A stretch of 42,451 nt of DNA from an uncultured Opitutaceae bacterium (GCA_903891325.1 CAITEC010000126.1:1-42451), one strand, 5' to 3'. Numbered from the stretch's first letter, positions 17,701 through 26,265 are shown. The notes: a model not told the origin generated them from the sequence alone. Numbers and translations: made by a program.

Positions 17701-20397
17701 CGCGGCCAGCACGCCGAGCAGGCACTTGACGTCGTGGCGATGAAGCCCGGTGGTCGGCTCGTCGAGGAGGAGAAGGGCCTCCCCGTTTTCGTCGCCCAGC
17801 TTCCCCAGGTAGCGGACCAGCTTCAGCCGCTGGGCCTCGCCGCCGCTCAGGGTGTTCAGCGGCTGGCCGAGCGTGAGGTAGCCCAGGCCGACGGAATCAA
17901 GGGCGCCGAGCCGGGTGGCGACCTCCGGGTGACCGGCAAACCACGGCAGCGCGTCGCTGATGCTCGTCGCCAGGAGCTCGGCGACGGACCGGCCGCTCCA
18001 CGAGACGCCGAGGACCTCGGGCTTGAATCGCCGGCCCTCGCAGATCGGGCACGGGACGAAGACGTCGGACAGGAACTGCATCTCGACGCGCTCGGCCCCC
18101 AGCCCCTTGCAGCGCTCGCAGCGGCCGTCGCCGCTGTTGAAGGAGAAGCTTGATTCGCCAAGTCCCGCCCGGCGCGCCCCGGGCGTGTCCGCGTAGATCC
18201 TGCGGATGAAGTCCCAGGCCCCGGCGTAGAGGGCCGGGTTTGATCGCGGTGTCCGGGAAAGCGGCGACTGGTCGACCAGCACGATCTCGGAAAAATGGCC
18301 GCCTCCCTCGATCGACCCGATCGAGGCGGGATCCTCGGCGAACTGGAGGCGCTGCGCGAGCAGGCCCTGGTAAATGACGCTGTCGAGCAGCGTGGACTTT
18401 CCCGCGCCGGAAACGCCCGAAAGGCAGACCAGTCGCTTGAGCGGGATCTCGAAGCTGAGCCCCTTGACGTTGTGCTTGGTCGCGTTCGTGAAGCGCAGCC
18501 AGCCGGGAGCGCCCGCGGTCCCCGCGCCGCGGGCCGGCGCCGCATCGATGGTCCTTCTTCCGGACAGGTACGCGCCCGTGATGCTGTCCGCGGACTTCAG
18601 GAGCGCCGGCACCGTTCCCTCGAAGACGATCCTTCCGCCGCGCAGCCCGGGCTCGGGACCGACCTCGATGACGTGGTCGGCTGCGCGGATCAGGGCCTCG
18701 TCGTGCTCGACGACCACGACGGTGTTGCCCGCCCCGGTGAGTGAGCGGATGATCCCCACCAGGCGGTTGATGTCGCGGGGGTGCAGTCCGACGCTCGGCT
18801 CGTCCAGGACGAAGAGCGTGTCGGTGAGCGACGTGCCCAGGCAGGAGGTGAGGTTGACCCGCTGCACCTCGCCGCCCGAGAGGGTCTTGGCGGGCCGGTC
18901 GAGCGTCAGGTAGCCGAGCCCGACCTGCCGCAGGTACCTGAGCCGCGTGAGGATCGCCTCGTGCGCGAGCTCGGCGCTGCCCTGGTCCGCGCGGGCGCGG
19001 GAGCCGGGGCCGCCCGGGTCCGGCCCGCCGCCGCCGACAAGGCCGAGCAGGTCGTCGACGGGCAGCCCGTAAAGCTCCGGCAGGGTCCGCCCCTCCCATT
19101 TCCAGCAGAGCGCCTCGGGCTGGAGGCGGGCCCCGCGGCAGGCCGGGCAGGGGTTGTAGGCCCGGAATCGCGACAGGAAGACGCGCACGTGCATCTTGTA
19201 GGCGTTTTTCTCCATCCAGCGGAAGAACCCCTTCACGCCGTACCACGCCCGCGGCCACTCCTTGCCGGGGCCGCCGTAGCCGGGCTCGCCCTCGATCACG
19301 TAATCCCTCTGCTCGCGCGTGAGGGAGGCGAAGGGGATGTCGGTCGGCAGCTTCCGCTTTCGCGCAAAGGACCGCAGGTCCTCGAGCGACTCGCCGTAGA
19401 CCTTGCCCTCCCAGCAGCGGATCGCGCCCTGGTCGATCGAAAGGGACTGGTCCGGAATCGCGAGCCGGGTGTCGATCTCGATCACGCGGCCGAAGCCCCG
19501 GCACAGGGGACAGGCGCCCAGCGGGGAATTAAAGGAGAACAGCGGCGGGGTCGCCGCGCGGAATATCCGGCCGGTGGCCGGCGACCGGAGCCCCCGGCAG
19601 TGGCGGCCGATTTCCGAGGGGCAGGGCTCGGCCGGATCGGAAAAGAGGACCAGCTCCCCGCGTCCGAAGTGAAGCGCGGTTTCCGCCGATTCCAGGAAGC
19701 GCGCCCGGTTTTCCGGGGAGAGCGCGATCCGGTCCTGGACGACGTAGACCGGTTGATCCCGCCCCCCGGGGGAGGGCGCCAGGGCGGCAAGGACGTCCTC
19801 GATCCGCCCGGAACGGGATCCTTCCGGGGCGGACGGCGCGATGCAGCGGGTGTATCCCTGGCCGCGGAGGCTGGCCGCGATCTCGGACCAGGCGAGGTTC
19901 TCGGGCCGGGCGACCGCGAAGGCGATGCCGAGCGTGCGGCCGGCGTGCGCCGCGAGCGTCTTTGTCCAGATCAACTGCGGGTTGTCGTCCTCGACCCGCT
20001 CGCCGGTCGCCGGGTCGAAGCAGTGCGCGGCGTGGCTGAACCAGACTTTGAAATAGTCCGTGATCTCCGTCATGGTGCCGACCGTCGAGCGCGAGGTCTT
20101 GACCGTGTTCTTCTGCTCGATCGCGATCGACGGGCGGATATTCTCGATCGAGTCGACGCGGGGCTTGTCGAGGAGCTCGAGGAACTGGCGGGTGTACGGG
20201 CTGAACGTCTCGACGTAGCGGCGCTGGCCCTCCGCGTGCAGGGTATCGAAGACCAGCGAGCTTTTTCCCGCGCCGCTCAGGCCGGTCACGACGACGTAGC
20301 GGTTCAGGGGTATGTCGAGGTCGAACCCCTTGAGGTTGTTCTGGCGCACGCCCCGCAGCCGGATGCACTCGGGATGTGATTGTTTGCTCTTGGGCAC
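14689..20397 (-). CDS. uvrA: Excinuclease ABC subunit A, double (four-cassette) form
   Basis: A 1902-residue protein equal to two UvrA proteins end to end. UvrA recognises DNA lesions and loads UvrB in nucleotide excision repair. Four Walker A motifs lie near residues 39 (GLSGAGKSS), 660 (GVSGAGKST), 1018 (GVSGSGKST) and 1560 (GPSGAGKST), each followed by an LSGGE signature. Zinc-binding CxxC pairs recur in each half (CPLC/CPAC, CERC/CPIC, CPAC/CPSC, CPTC/CDDC). Normal UvrA has about 940 residues; a double form is known from chlamydiae (about 1790 residues), so this is a genuine architecture and not an assembly join. The start is a GTG at 20397. The two halves are clearly diverged, so the duplication is old. 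It may work as an internal dimer. Confidence 0.95.
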   Translation of the reverse strand: MPKSKQSHPECIRLRGVRQNNLKGFDLDIPLNRYVVVTGLSGAGKSSLVFDTLHAEGQRRYVETFSPYTRQFLELLDKPRVDSIENIRPSIAIEQKNTVKTSRSTVGTMTEITDYFKVWFSHAAHCFDPATGERVEDDNPQLIWTKTLAAHAGRTLGIAFAVARPENLAWSEIAASLRGQGYTRCIAPSAPEGSRSGRIEDVLAALAPSPGGRDQPVYVVQDRIALSPENRARFLESAETALHFGRGELVLFSDPAEPCPSEIGRHCRGLRSPATGRIFRAATPPLFSFNSPLGACPLCRGFGRVIEIDTRLAIPDQSLSIDQGAIRCWEGKVYGESLEDLRSFARKRKLPTDIPFASLTREQRDYVIEGEPGYGGPGKEWPRAWYGVKGFFRWMEKNAYKMHVRVFLSRFRAYNPCPACRGARLQPEALCWKWEGRTLPELYGLPVDDLLGLVGGGGPDPGGPGSRARADQGSAELAHEAILTRLRYLRQVGLGYLTLDRPAKTLSGGEVQRVNLTSCLGTSLTDTLFVLDEPSVGLHPRDINRLVGIIRSLTGAGNTVVVVEHDEALIRAADHVIEVGPEPGLRGGRIVFEGTVPALLKSADSITGAYLSGRRTIDAAPARGAGTAGAPGWLRFTNATKHNVKGLSFEIPLKRLVCLSGVSGAGKSTLLDSVIYQGLLAQRLQFAEDPASIGSIEGGGHFSEIVLVDQSPLSRTPRSNPALYAGAWDFIRRIYADTPGARRAGLGESSFSFNSGDGRCERCKGLGAERVEMQFLSDVFVPCPICEGRRFKPEVLGVSWSGRSVAELLATSISDALPWFAGHPEVATRLGALDSVGLGYLTLGQPLNTLSGGEAQRLKLVRYLGKLGDENGEALLLLDEPTTGLHRHDVKCLLGVLAALVARGHSVVVVEHNLDVLKCADWIIEVGPEAGAGGGRVVAAGTPAEVARSAAVTAPFLREALEFGKGPDAGVRAGRGSRAAPAALAPPEPEGLVLTGARENNLKNISIRVAHGALTVVTGVSGSGKSTLAFDIIFAEGQRRFMESMSAYARQFVEQMPRPAIDRLTGIAPTVAIEQRVTRGSRKSTVATITEVAQYLRLLYARLGIQHHPDTGRPVIPLSAPELRRLLARVIARPPAARARHLYLCAPLIRGRKGHHQPIATWIAAQGHALMRVDGKMVRVDAFRKLDRYKEHDIEVVVADLKAEGAPPAAKALEAALRLGNGSCFLAGPAGAVISWFSSTRTDAETGESFPELDPKHFSFNSPRGWCPACRGYGRIFDWMLEPDPDEELPPEIADLDKDILSTVRERHSSPCPSCQGTRLNRMARAVKLPFRTGAPLSLPELLGLPPASISERLRRLALDARGRLVARDVLPQIEERLRFLKRVGLGYLSLDRPTETLSGGEAQRIRLAAQLGSNLSGVLYVLDEPSIGLHARDNERLIETLLELRSRGNTLLVVEHDEEVMAAADRIIDLGPGAGIHGGEVLADGTPAEIRRNARSLTGLFMERGIPHPLRGSYRPLSAAGGSKGRAAPALELKGASFRNLRGFDLTLPIGRLVMVAGPSGAGKSTLFRDLLVPAVACAAKRRKTRLTGAEFVRLADFASDELAPPGGRPRPPFSELRLGARFGSVIEVDQSPIGKTPRSTPATYLGIFNLIRDFFAALPEARLRGYTASRFSFNVAGGRCPTCEGGGRIRLEMAFMPDTYLPCDDCRGRRYAPELDDVVWKGKSVGEVLQLTFEEAAEFFDFHSRLAAVCKLMVDCGLGYLALGQSSPTLSGGEAQRLKLVTELSRGIAAPGGRPGGESPRNLYLLEEPTIGLHLSDCEKLIRVLHSLVDQGHTVVVIEHHLDLLAEADAIIELGPGGGPDGGRLLYSGDLAGLLRTKGSPTAPYLRKRLKGPPRSDHAP

Positions 20398-20447
20398 GGG
20401 TGCGGTGACAGAAACCGGGCGGCCGCGAAACGCAAATACGGATCGAG

Positions 20448-20521
20448 GGTGGGGCGCGATCTCCGAGCGCGCCTGCTTGACTCAGTTGCCGGACAAGCGC
20501 GCTCGGAGATCGCGCTCCACC
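20448..20521. repeat. Inverted-repeat hairpin element, family A copy 2
   Basis: Arms at 20448-20471 and 20498-20521 match at 23 of 24 positions around a 26-nt spacer. The right arm is identical to the right arm at 1461-1484, while the spacers are unrelated in sequence. The element begins directly after the stop codon of the glycosyltransferase gene (minus strand, 20522-20524) and precedes uvrA, which is read in the same direction. It could serve as a terminator or mRNA end-stabiliser for the glycosyltransferase transcript. Confidence 0.87.
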
Positions 20522-21637
20522 CTAATACCGCCGATCCGCGAACAAATTTTTGAACAGATCGAGGTAGGCGGAGACCTGGCGCTCGGGATCGAAGGACTCG
20601 CGCGCGAAGGCGCGCGCGGCGGCGGCGCGGGTGGCGCGCTCCGCCGGGCCCTCGGCCATGAGGCGGGCCAGGATCGCGCGGAACCCCGGGGTATCCCCGC
20701 GGCCCACGGCCCAGCCGGTCTCGCCGGGGACAAAGCACTCGCCGATTCCCTGCGCCTGCAGGGCCACTGCCGGAAGCCCGTTGGCCTGGGCTTCTATGAG
20801 AAAATTGGAGAGCGACTCGCTTGCCGAGGCGTGCACCGCGCTGTCGGCCGCGGCATAGAAGGCCGCCGGATCGCGCTGAAAGCCGGGGAACCAGACCCGG
20901 TTGCCGAGCCCGAGCCGGGCCGCCAGCCGCTCGCATGCGGGCCGGGAGGGCCCGTCGCCGGGCAGCCACAGTTGCCAATCGAGGCCCGCCGGCAGCCCGG
21001 CGGCGATCTCCAGGAGCTTCCGCTGGTTTTTTTCCGGCCGGAACATCGCCACGCACAGCATGACGCCGGTCCCCGGCCCCGCGCCGAGGCGGGAACGCAG
21101 GGCGTCGCGGGCGTCCGCCGGCGCGGGCGCGGGAAAGACCAGGGAATTGCGGATGACCGAGATCCTCGCTCGCGCGATCCCGTTTAAGGCGACAAGCCGG
21201 TCCCGGGCCTCCGCGCTGTTGGCGACGATGTGGCGAACCCGCGCGAGGGAGCGCCGGAAGAGAAAGGGCAGGGGCTTTCCCGTCCTGAGGGTGCCCACAA
21301 CCGCCGTCCCGGGGATCTTCCGCTGAAGCCCGCCGGCGAGGCAGTTGGCCATCCGCCCCATGCAGACGACGACATCGGGCCCGAACGCGCGCGCCGACCG
21401 GGCAAGCCCCGGGGCAAACCAGTCCAGCCCGGTGTCAAATCCCTGCAGCGCTCGCAGCCGGAAGCCCCCGCCCGCCGGGGACGACCCCCCGCCGTCGGCC
21501 GGCGCCAGCGCCCCACCGGGCCGGAAGGTCAGGAGCTCGACCGCATGCCCCGCGGCCGCGAACCCGCGCGCGAGCAGGAGGGACTGCCGCTCCGTCCCCC
21601 CGCTCCTGAGGAAGTCCTGGACAATCAGGATTTTCAT
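20522..21637 (-). CDS. Glycosyltransferase family 4 protein
   Basis: The 371-residue product has a GT-B fold of the GT4 kind. The N-terminal domain opens with MKILIVQDFLRSGGTERQS (nucleoside-sugar-type glycine-rich loop). The C-terminal domain has VAMFRPEKN, LPGDGPSR, VWFPGFQRD and the donor-binding E-x7-E motif in ESLSNFLIEAQANGLP. Such enzymes add a sugar to a lipid or polysaccharide acceptor at the inner face of the membrane. Neither donor nor acceptor can be read from the sequence. The ATG at 21637 is preferred to an upstream in-frame ATG that adds only MHSRRA. It diverges from the holin-like gene across 37 bp, and no other envelope-polysaccharide gene is beside it. Confidence 0.88.
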   Translation of the reverse strand: MKILIVQDFLRSGGTERQSLLLARGFAAAGHAVELLTFRPGGALAPADGGGSSPAGGGFRLRALQGFDTGLDWFAPGLARSARAFGPDVVVCMGRMANCLAGGLQRKIPGTAVVGTLRTGKPLPFLFRRSLARVRHIVANSAEARDRLVALNGIARARISVIRNSLVFPAPAPADARDALRSRLGAGPGTGVMLCVAMFRPEKNQRKLLEIAAGLPAGLDWQLWLPGDGPSRPACERLAARLGLGNRVWFPGFQRDPAAFYAAADSAVHASASESLSNFLIEAQANGLPAVALQAQGIGECFVPGETGWAVGRGDTPGFRAILARLMAEGPAERATRAAAARAFARESFDPERQVSAYLDLFKNLFADRRY

Positions 21638-21674
21638 TGCACGCCGGGAATGCACGGGGAAAGTTGGGGCATAA

Positions 21675-22100
21675 ATGGCGTCTTCCCTTCCTCAACTGCT
21701 GGTGCGCTGGGCCATCCTTGCCCTGGGCGTATTCCTTGCGACCCGGCTGGTCCCCGGCATCCAGTGCGACAATGCCGCCACGCTGATCGAGGTGGTCGTG
21801 CTGCTCAGCCTCTTCAACGCGGTGCTGAAGCCGATCCTGGTCGTGTTCACGCTGCCCTTCATCCTGGTGACCATGGGGCTGGGCATCATCGTTATCAATG
21901 CCTTGTTGTTCCTCCTTGTCTCGCACATCGTCGGCGCGTCCTTCCATGTGGCGGGATTTGGCTCGGCCGTCTGGGGGGCGCTGGTGGTCAGCGCGACAAA
22001 TTTCCTTGTGAGCGGAATCCGGGGCCGGCGCGGGCCGCCGCCGCCCCCCCCGCCGCCTCCCGGCAGCGGGGACGCAAGAAACGACGTGATCGACATTTGA
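21675..22100 (+). CDS. Phage-holin-family (superfamily IV, YvlD-like) small membrane protein
   Basis: A 141-residue protein with four predicted transmembrane helices in residues about 8-112 (including LPFILVTMGLGIIVINALLF) matches the widespread bacterial DUF360/holin superfamily IV proteins. Despite the name these are normally chromosomal and not phage-derived. The role is unknown. The C-terminal tail holds nine prolines in a row followed by a polar end, probably cytoplasmic. It lies upstream of lpdA on the same strand with a 69-nt gap. Confidence 0.8.
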   Translation: MASSLPQLLVRWAILALGVFLATRLVPGIQCDNAATLIEVVVLLSLFNAVLKPILVVFTLPFILVTMGLGIIVINALLFLLVSHIVGASFHVAGFGSAVWGALVVSATNFLVSGIRGRRGPPPPPPPPPGSGDARNDVIDI

Positions 22101-22169
22101 GCGATTCCGCCGCCGGCGGCCCGGGAAATTCCTGTTTGACCGGCCTGACAGTCGGATCACGTTTGGGGA

Positions 22170-23567
22170 ATGGCTGAATCCATCGAATACGACCTCGTTG
22201 TCATCGGGGGCGGGCCCGCGGGCTACGCGGCGGCTATCCGCGCGGGCCAGCTCGGCCGCAAGGTCGCGTGCGTTGAGATGGAGCGGCTGGGCGGAACCTG
22301 CCTGAACTGGGGATGCATCCCGACCAAGGCCCTGCTGAAAAGCGCGGAGCTTTACCGCACCATCCAGAAGTCGGAGACGCTGGGGCTTTCGGTCACCGGG
22401 CTGGGATTTGACTTTGGCCGGGTGATGGATCGCTCCCGCTCCGTCGCCGAGCAGATGGCCAAGGGCGTCGAGTTTCTCCTGAAAAAGAACAAGGTGGACG
22501 GGTTCTCCGGCCGCGCGCGGGTGGCCGCGCCCGGCCTTGTCGAGATCACCGAGGGAAAGAACGCCGGGACGCGCCTGAAGGCCGGGAAGATCCTCCTGGC
22601 CACGGGATGCCGGATGCGCCGCCTGCCCGACCTTCCGGTGGATGGCGCCCGCGTGATGACCTCCCGCGAGGCGCTCGCCTCGCGCACGCTCCCCAAGTCG
22701 ATCGCCATCGTCGGGGCCGGGGCGATCGGCGTGGAATTCGCGTATTTTTACAACGCCTTCGGCGCGAAGGTGACCCTGGTGGAGATGCTCCCCCAGATCC
22801 TCCCGGTGGAGGATGAGGACGTCGCGCGGACGCTCCAGCGCTCCTTCGAAAAGCAGGGAATCGCCGTCCACACGGGGACCACCTGCGGGAATTTCCGGGT
22901 CGGGGCCGCCTCCGTGAAGCTCGACCTGACGAAGGACGGCAAGGTGACCGAGATCGAGGTCGAGTCCGTGCTTTCCGCGATCGGGGTGACCGCCAACCTC
23001 GAGGGCGCCCTGGCCCCGGGCGTGCGCCCGGACCTGGACCGGGGCTTCATCCGGGTGGGCGACGACTACCAGAGCAGCGTGAAGGGCGTGTACGCCGCCG
23101 GCGACATCATCGGGCCGCCCTGGCTCGCGCACGTGGCGACCTTCGAGGCCGTGAATGCGGTCAACGGCATGTTCGGCCACGGGCGGCCGCGCCGGGTCGG
23201 CAATTTCCCGGGGTGCACCTATTGCCAGCCGCAGGTGGCCAGCGAGGGCATCACGGAGCGCGCGGCCAAGGAGAAGGGCCTGGACTACCGGGTGGGGAAG
23301 TTCCCCTTCACCGCCTCCGGCAAGGCCGTGGCCTCCGCCGACAGCGAGGGCTTCGTCAAGGTCATCAGCGACGCGAAGACCGGGGAGATCCTCGGCGCGC
23401 ACATCATCGGCGCGGAGGCGACCGAGCTCATCGGCGAGTACGGGCTGGCGATGGACCTGGAGGCCACCGTCGCGGACATCCACCACTCGATCCACGCGCA
23501 TCCGACCCTCAGCGAGGCCGTGATGGAGGCCGCCGCCGCGACGACCGGCGAGGCGATTCACATTTGA
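22170..23567 (+). CDS. lpdA: Dihydrolipoyl dehydrogenase (E3)
   Basis: The 465-residue flavoprotein reoxidises dihydrolipoamide with NAD+ in pyruvate, 2-oxoglutarate or branched-chain 2-oxoacid dehydrogenase complexes, or in the glycine cleavage system. It shows the FAD-binding GGGPAGYAAA, the redox disulphide pair Cys44/Cys49 in GGTCLNWGCIP, an NAD-binding GAGAIGVEFA, the second FAD motif GVYAAGDIIG, and the active-site His444-Glu449 in HPTLSE. Length is standard. A possible -35 TTGACC lies at 22136-22141, but its -10 is poor; GGGGA directly precedes the ATG. The aminotransferase gene follows 23 nt later on the same strand, which suggests a shared transcript. Which E1/E2 partners it serves is not visible here. 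Confidence 0.95.
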   Translation: MAESIEYDLVVIGGGPAGYAAAIRAGQLGRKVACVEMERLGGTCLNWGCIPTKALLKSAELYRTIQKSETLGLSVTGLGFDFGRVMDRSRSVAEQMAKGVEFLLKKNKVDGFSGRARVAAPGLVEITEGKNAGTRLKAGKILLATGCRMRRLPDLPVDGARVMTSREALASRTLPKSIAIVGAGAIGVEFAYFYNAFGAKVTLVEMLPQILPVEDEDVARTLQRSFEKQGIAVHTGTTCGNFRVGAASVKLDLTKDGKVTEIEVESVLSAIGVTANLEGALAPGVRPDLDRGFIRVGDDYQSSVKGVYAAGDIIGPPWLAHVATFEAVNAVNGMFGHGRPRRVGNFPGCTYCQPQVASEGITERAAKEKGLDYRVGKFPFTASGKAVASADSEGFVKVISDAKTGEILGAHIIGAEATELIGEYGLAMDLEATVADIHHSIHAHPTLSEAVMEAAAATTGEAIHI

Positions 23568-23590
23568 CCCCACCCAATCTGCGCAACCCG

Positions 23591-24457
23591 ATGAAAATCT
23601 ACCTGGATGGCAAGTTTGTCGACGAGTCCGAGGCCAAGGTGTCCGTGTTCGATCACGGACTGCTCTATGGCGACGGGGTCTTTGAGGGCATCCGGCTTTA
23701 CGGGGGGAATGTCTTCCGGCTCGACGAGCACCTGGAGCGCCTCGAGCACTCGGCCAAGGCGCTCATGCTGGCGATCCCGCTCAACCGCGCCGAGCTGTCG
23801 GCGGCGACCTGCGAAACCTGCCGCGTAAACGGCCTGTCCGACGCGTACATCCGCCTGGTCGTCACGCGCGGTGTCGGCGACCTCGGCCTCGCGCCATGGC
23901 TCTGCCCCAAGCCGACCCTGTTCATCATCGCCAGCCGCATATCCCTTTATCCACAGGAGCATTACGACAATGGGCTGGCCATTGTCACCGTGCCGACCCG
24001 CCGGATCAGCCCGGCGGCGCTCCCGCCGACCGTCAAGTCCCTGAATTACCTCAACAACATCCTCGGCAAGATCGAGGCCCGGCAGTTCGGCGCGCTCGAG
24101 GCGATCATGCTGAACGACCAGGGATATGTGGCGGAGTGCACGGCCGACAACATCTTCGCCATCCACAAGGGCGCGATCATGACCCCGGCCGCCTCGCAGG
24201 GAGCCCTCAAGGGGATCACGCGGGGCGCGGTCTTCGACATCGCCGCGGAACTCGGCGTCCCGATCCGCGAGGCGGACATGACCCGCTACGACATCTGGTG
24301 CGCCGACGAGTGCTTCCTCACGGGAACCGGAGCGGAGATCGTCCCGGTGTCGAAGCTGGACGGGCGGCTGATCGGGGACGGGCGTCCCGGGACGATCACC
24401 CGCGACATCATGAAGGCGTTCCGGCGCCGGGTGCTTGTCGAGGGAACTCGGATTTAA
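23591..24457 (+). CDS. ilvE: Branched-chain amino acid aminotransferase (fold type IV)
   Basis: A 288-residue PLP enzyme of fold type IV. It transfers amino groups between glutamate and the 2-oxoacids of leucine, isoleucine and valine. The N-terminus has VSVFDHGLLYGDGVFEGIR, the PLP lysine is Lys149 in TVKSLNYLNN, and the family's GYVAECTADNIF and FLTGTGAEIVPV stretches follow. The ATG at 23591 gives the usual family length; upstream in-frame codons run back through the lpdA overlap region and are not plausible. It could be a D-amino-acid aminotransferase-like relative, but the ECTADN and EIVPV motifs favour IlvE. leuC/leuD lie about 5 kb further on the same strand. Confidence 0.9.
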   Translation: MKIYLDGKFVDESEAKVSVFDHGLLYGDGVFEGIRLYGGNVFRLDEHLERLEHSAKALMLAIPLNRAELSAATCETCRVNGLSDAYIRLVVTRGVGDLGLAPWLCPKPTLFIIASRISLYPQEHYDNGLAIVTVPTRRISPAALPPTVKSLNYLNNILGKIEARQFGALEAIMLNDQGYVAECTADNIFAIHKGAIMTPAASQGALKGITRGAVFDIAAELGVPIREADMTRYDIWCADECFLTGTGAEIVPVSKLDGRLIGDGRPGTITRDIMKAFRRRVLVEGTRI

Positions 24458-24625
24458 GTTGGGCCCCCCGCGGCCGTTTAGAAGCAGGGGCAGCCCGCGG
24501 TTGTGCCATTTGCCCCGCTTCGTGAGCCACCGTGTGCCGTCTTGGCACGTGGCGGCGCTCGACCGGTGCTTGCCAGCCCGGTGAAGCGGTGGCACATTAA
24601 CTGCAGGACAGGATACCAATAATTC
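24458..24625. other. Gap before mcsA; weak hairpin, no recognised stress operator
   Basis: This 168-nt gap separates ilvE from the mcsA-mcsB-clpC genes and should hold their promoter. A short stem GTGCC (24534-24538) / GGCAC (24544-24548) is present, and the sequence becomes AT-richer just before the ATG (taccaataattc). Neither a CIRCE element nor the CtsR heptad direct repeat known from Firmicutes clpC operons is seen. Confidence 0.4.
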
Positions 24626-25135
24626 ATGACCAACCCGCTCAAGTGCGACTTTTGCCCCAAGCCGGCGACGGTCCATCTCACGCAGATCGTGAACAACAAG
24701 GTCCACAAGGTGGACCTCTGCGAGGCGTGCGCGCAGTCCAAGGGGGTGACCGACCCGACCGAGTTCTCCTCGCTGGCGGATCTGCTCCTCAAGGCCTCGC
24801 TCAACCCGGAGCAGGCGGCCGCCGGGGTCCGGTGCGCGGCGTGCGGGTTCACCCAGGCCGATTTCAAGAAGCACGGGCGGTTCGGCTGCCCCGCCTGCTA
24901 CGAGGCGTTCAAGGCGCTCCTGGAGCCGATGCTCGACGGGATGCACAAGGGCACGACCCATGCCGGGAAGGTCCCGAAGGCCGCCCTCAGCCGCAAGACG
25001 CTCTCCGACCGGCTCACCAAGCTCGAGGTCGACCTCAGCCAGGCCATCAAGGCCGAGCAGTACGAGGACGCGGCGCGGTTCCGCGACGAGATCAACCAGG
25101 CCAAGCAGGCGGGGGCTCCGAAACCCGCCGAGTGA
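24626..25135 (+). CDS. mcsA: McsA-like activator of protein arginine kinase, UVR-domain protein
   Basis: The 169-residue protein carries two zinc modules built from CxxC pairs (Cys7/10 with 32/35, and Cys70/73 with 88/91), then a UVR (UvrB/UvrC) motif at about 125-163 (KLEVDLSQAIKAEQYEDAARFRDEI). This is the layout of McsA, which activates the arginine kinase McsB. The stop lies only a few nt before the mcsB start, and clpC follows, the same order as the Firmicutes ctsR-mcsA-mcsB-clpC operon but without ctsR. Confidence 0.9.
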   Translation: MTNPLKCDFCPKPATVHLTQIVNNKVHKVDLCEACAQSKGVTDPTEFSSLADLLLKASLNPEQAAAGVRCAACGFTQADFKKHGRFGCPACYEAFKALLEPMLDGMHKGTTHAGKVPKAALSRKTLSDRLTKLEVDLSQAIKAEQYEDAARFRDEINQAKQAGAPKPAE

Positions 25136-25139
25136 TCCC

Positions 25140-26231
25140 ATGACGATCGCCTCCCTCATCGCGACCCCCTCCGAGCTGACCGACAGCCGGACGAACAAGA
25201 CCGCCATCGTGCTGATGACGCGGATCCGGCTCGCGCGCAACCTGGCGGGGCGCTCCTTCCCGGGCTGGGCCCGCCCGGCGCAGCGCAGCGACATTCTCGC
25301 CGTCTGCCGGGAGGCCGTGGCCGCAACCGCGCCGATGAAGCGCAGCCTCAACGTGGCGGTGAGCGAGCTCAGCGACCTGGAGAAGCAGATCCTTGTCGAG
25401 CGCCACCTGATCAGCCGCGAGCTGAGCGGCTCGCCCCAGGGCAGCGGCGTGGTGATCAGCCGCGACCAGACTGTCTCGGTCATGGTCAACGAGGAGGACC
25501 ACCTGCGGATCCAGGTGCTCCGCTCCGGCCTCCAGCTTCGCAAGACCTGGAACGCCATCAACGACCTGGACTCCGCCCTCGAGGAGCGCCTGGACTACGC
25601 GTTCTCCCCGACGCTCGGGTACCTCACCGCCTGCCCGACGAACCTCGGGACGGGGCTGCGGGGCTCGGCGATGATGCACCTGCCCGCGCTCGTGATCGCC
25701 GGGCAGATGGAGAAGGTCGTGCGCGCCGTCAACCAGCTGGGAATGGTCGTGCGCGGGCTCTTCGGCGAGGGCTCGGACGCGAGCGGCAGCATCTTCCAGA
25801 TCTCCAACCAGACGACGCTCGGCGAGGCCGAGGAGGCGATCATCAAGCGGCTGTCGGGCGTCCTGCAGTCGATCATCGAGCACGAGATGAACGCCCGGGC
25901 GAAACTGCTCGAGGCCGACCCCGGGAAGGTCTTCGACAAGGTCGGCCGGGCCTACGGCATCCTCCAGAACAGCCACCTGCTCAGCTCGGGCGAGGCGATG
26001 AACCTGCTCTCCCTGATCCGCCTGGGAGTTGACCTGGGCGTGTTCTCCGAGTCCCACCGCTCGGTCATCGACCGGCTCTTCATCGAGGCCCAGCCCGGCC
26101 ACCTCCAGCACGCCCAGAAGGCGCCCTGCGAGCCGGGGCAGCGCGACCTGCTGCGGGCGGAACGCCTGCGTTCCGAGTTTGCCAATCTGGCCCGCCCTGA
26201 CTTCTCTGCGGCTGGCGAACCCAGGAACTGA
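25140..26231 (+). CDS. mcsB: McsB protein arginine kinase
   Basis: A 363-residue ATP:guanido phosphotransferase-family enzyme that phosphorylates arginines on proteins and so marks them for ClpCP. Visible motifs are the ATP-binding RIRLARN (28-34), NEEDH (117-121), the catalytic-type Cys165 in TACPTNLGTGLRG, and a late RDLLRAERLR that fits the phospho-arginine-binding RDxxRA site of bacterial McsB. It lacks the N-terminal helical domain of creatine/arginine kinases, as expected. The ATG at 25140 lies 4 nt after the mcsA stop. Association with McsA and ClpC supports a working arginine-phosphorylation quality-control route. Confidence 0.95.
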   Translation: MTIASLIATPSELTDSRTNKTAIVLMTRIRLARNLAGRSFPGWARPAQRSDILAVCREAVAATAPMKRSLNVAVSELSDLEKQILVERHLISRELSGSPQGSGVVISRDQTVSVMVNEEDHLRIQVLRSGLQLRKTWNAINDLDSALEERLDYAFSPTLGYLTACPTNLGTGLRGSAMMHLPALVIAGQMEKVVRAVNQLGMVVRGLFGEGSDASGSIFQISNQTTLGEAEEAIIKRLSGVLQSIIEHEMNARAKLLEADPGKVFDKVGRAYGILQNSHLLSSGEAMNLLSLIRLGVDLGVFSESHRSVIDRLFIEAQPGHLQHAQKAPCEPGQRDLLRAERLRSEFANLARPDFSAAGEPRN

Positions 26232-26265
26232 CCGGACCCACCCTCCCTTTATGTCACAGGAACCC

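Noticed and set aside
14689-20397. UvrA double length as an assembly or duplication error
   Set aside because: The two halves differ strongly in sequence and both have full motifs; a four-cassette UvrA is known in chlamydiae.
21675-22100. Prophage remnant signalled by a holin-family protein
   Set aside because: This family is a common chromosomal membrane protein and no other phage gene lies nearby.
24458-24625. CtsR or CIRCE-type operator before mcsA
   Set aside because: Neither the heptad repeat nor the long inverted repeat is found in the gap.
23558-25561. 667-codon minus-strand open frame over ilvE-mcsA-mcsB
   Set aside because: It spans the intergenic gap and the antisense of three well-recognised genes, with no motif of its own.
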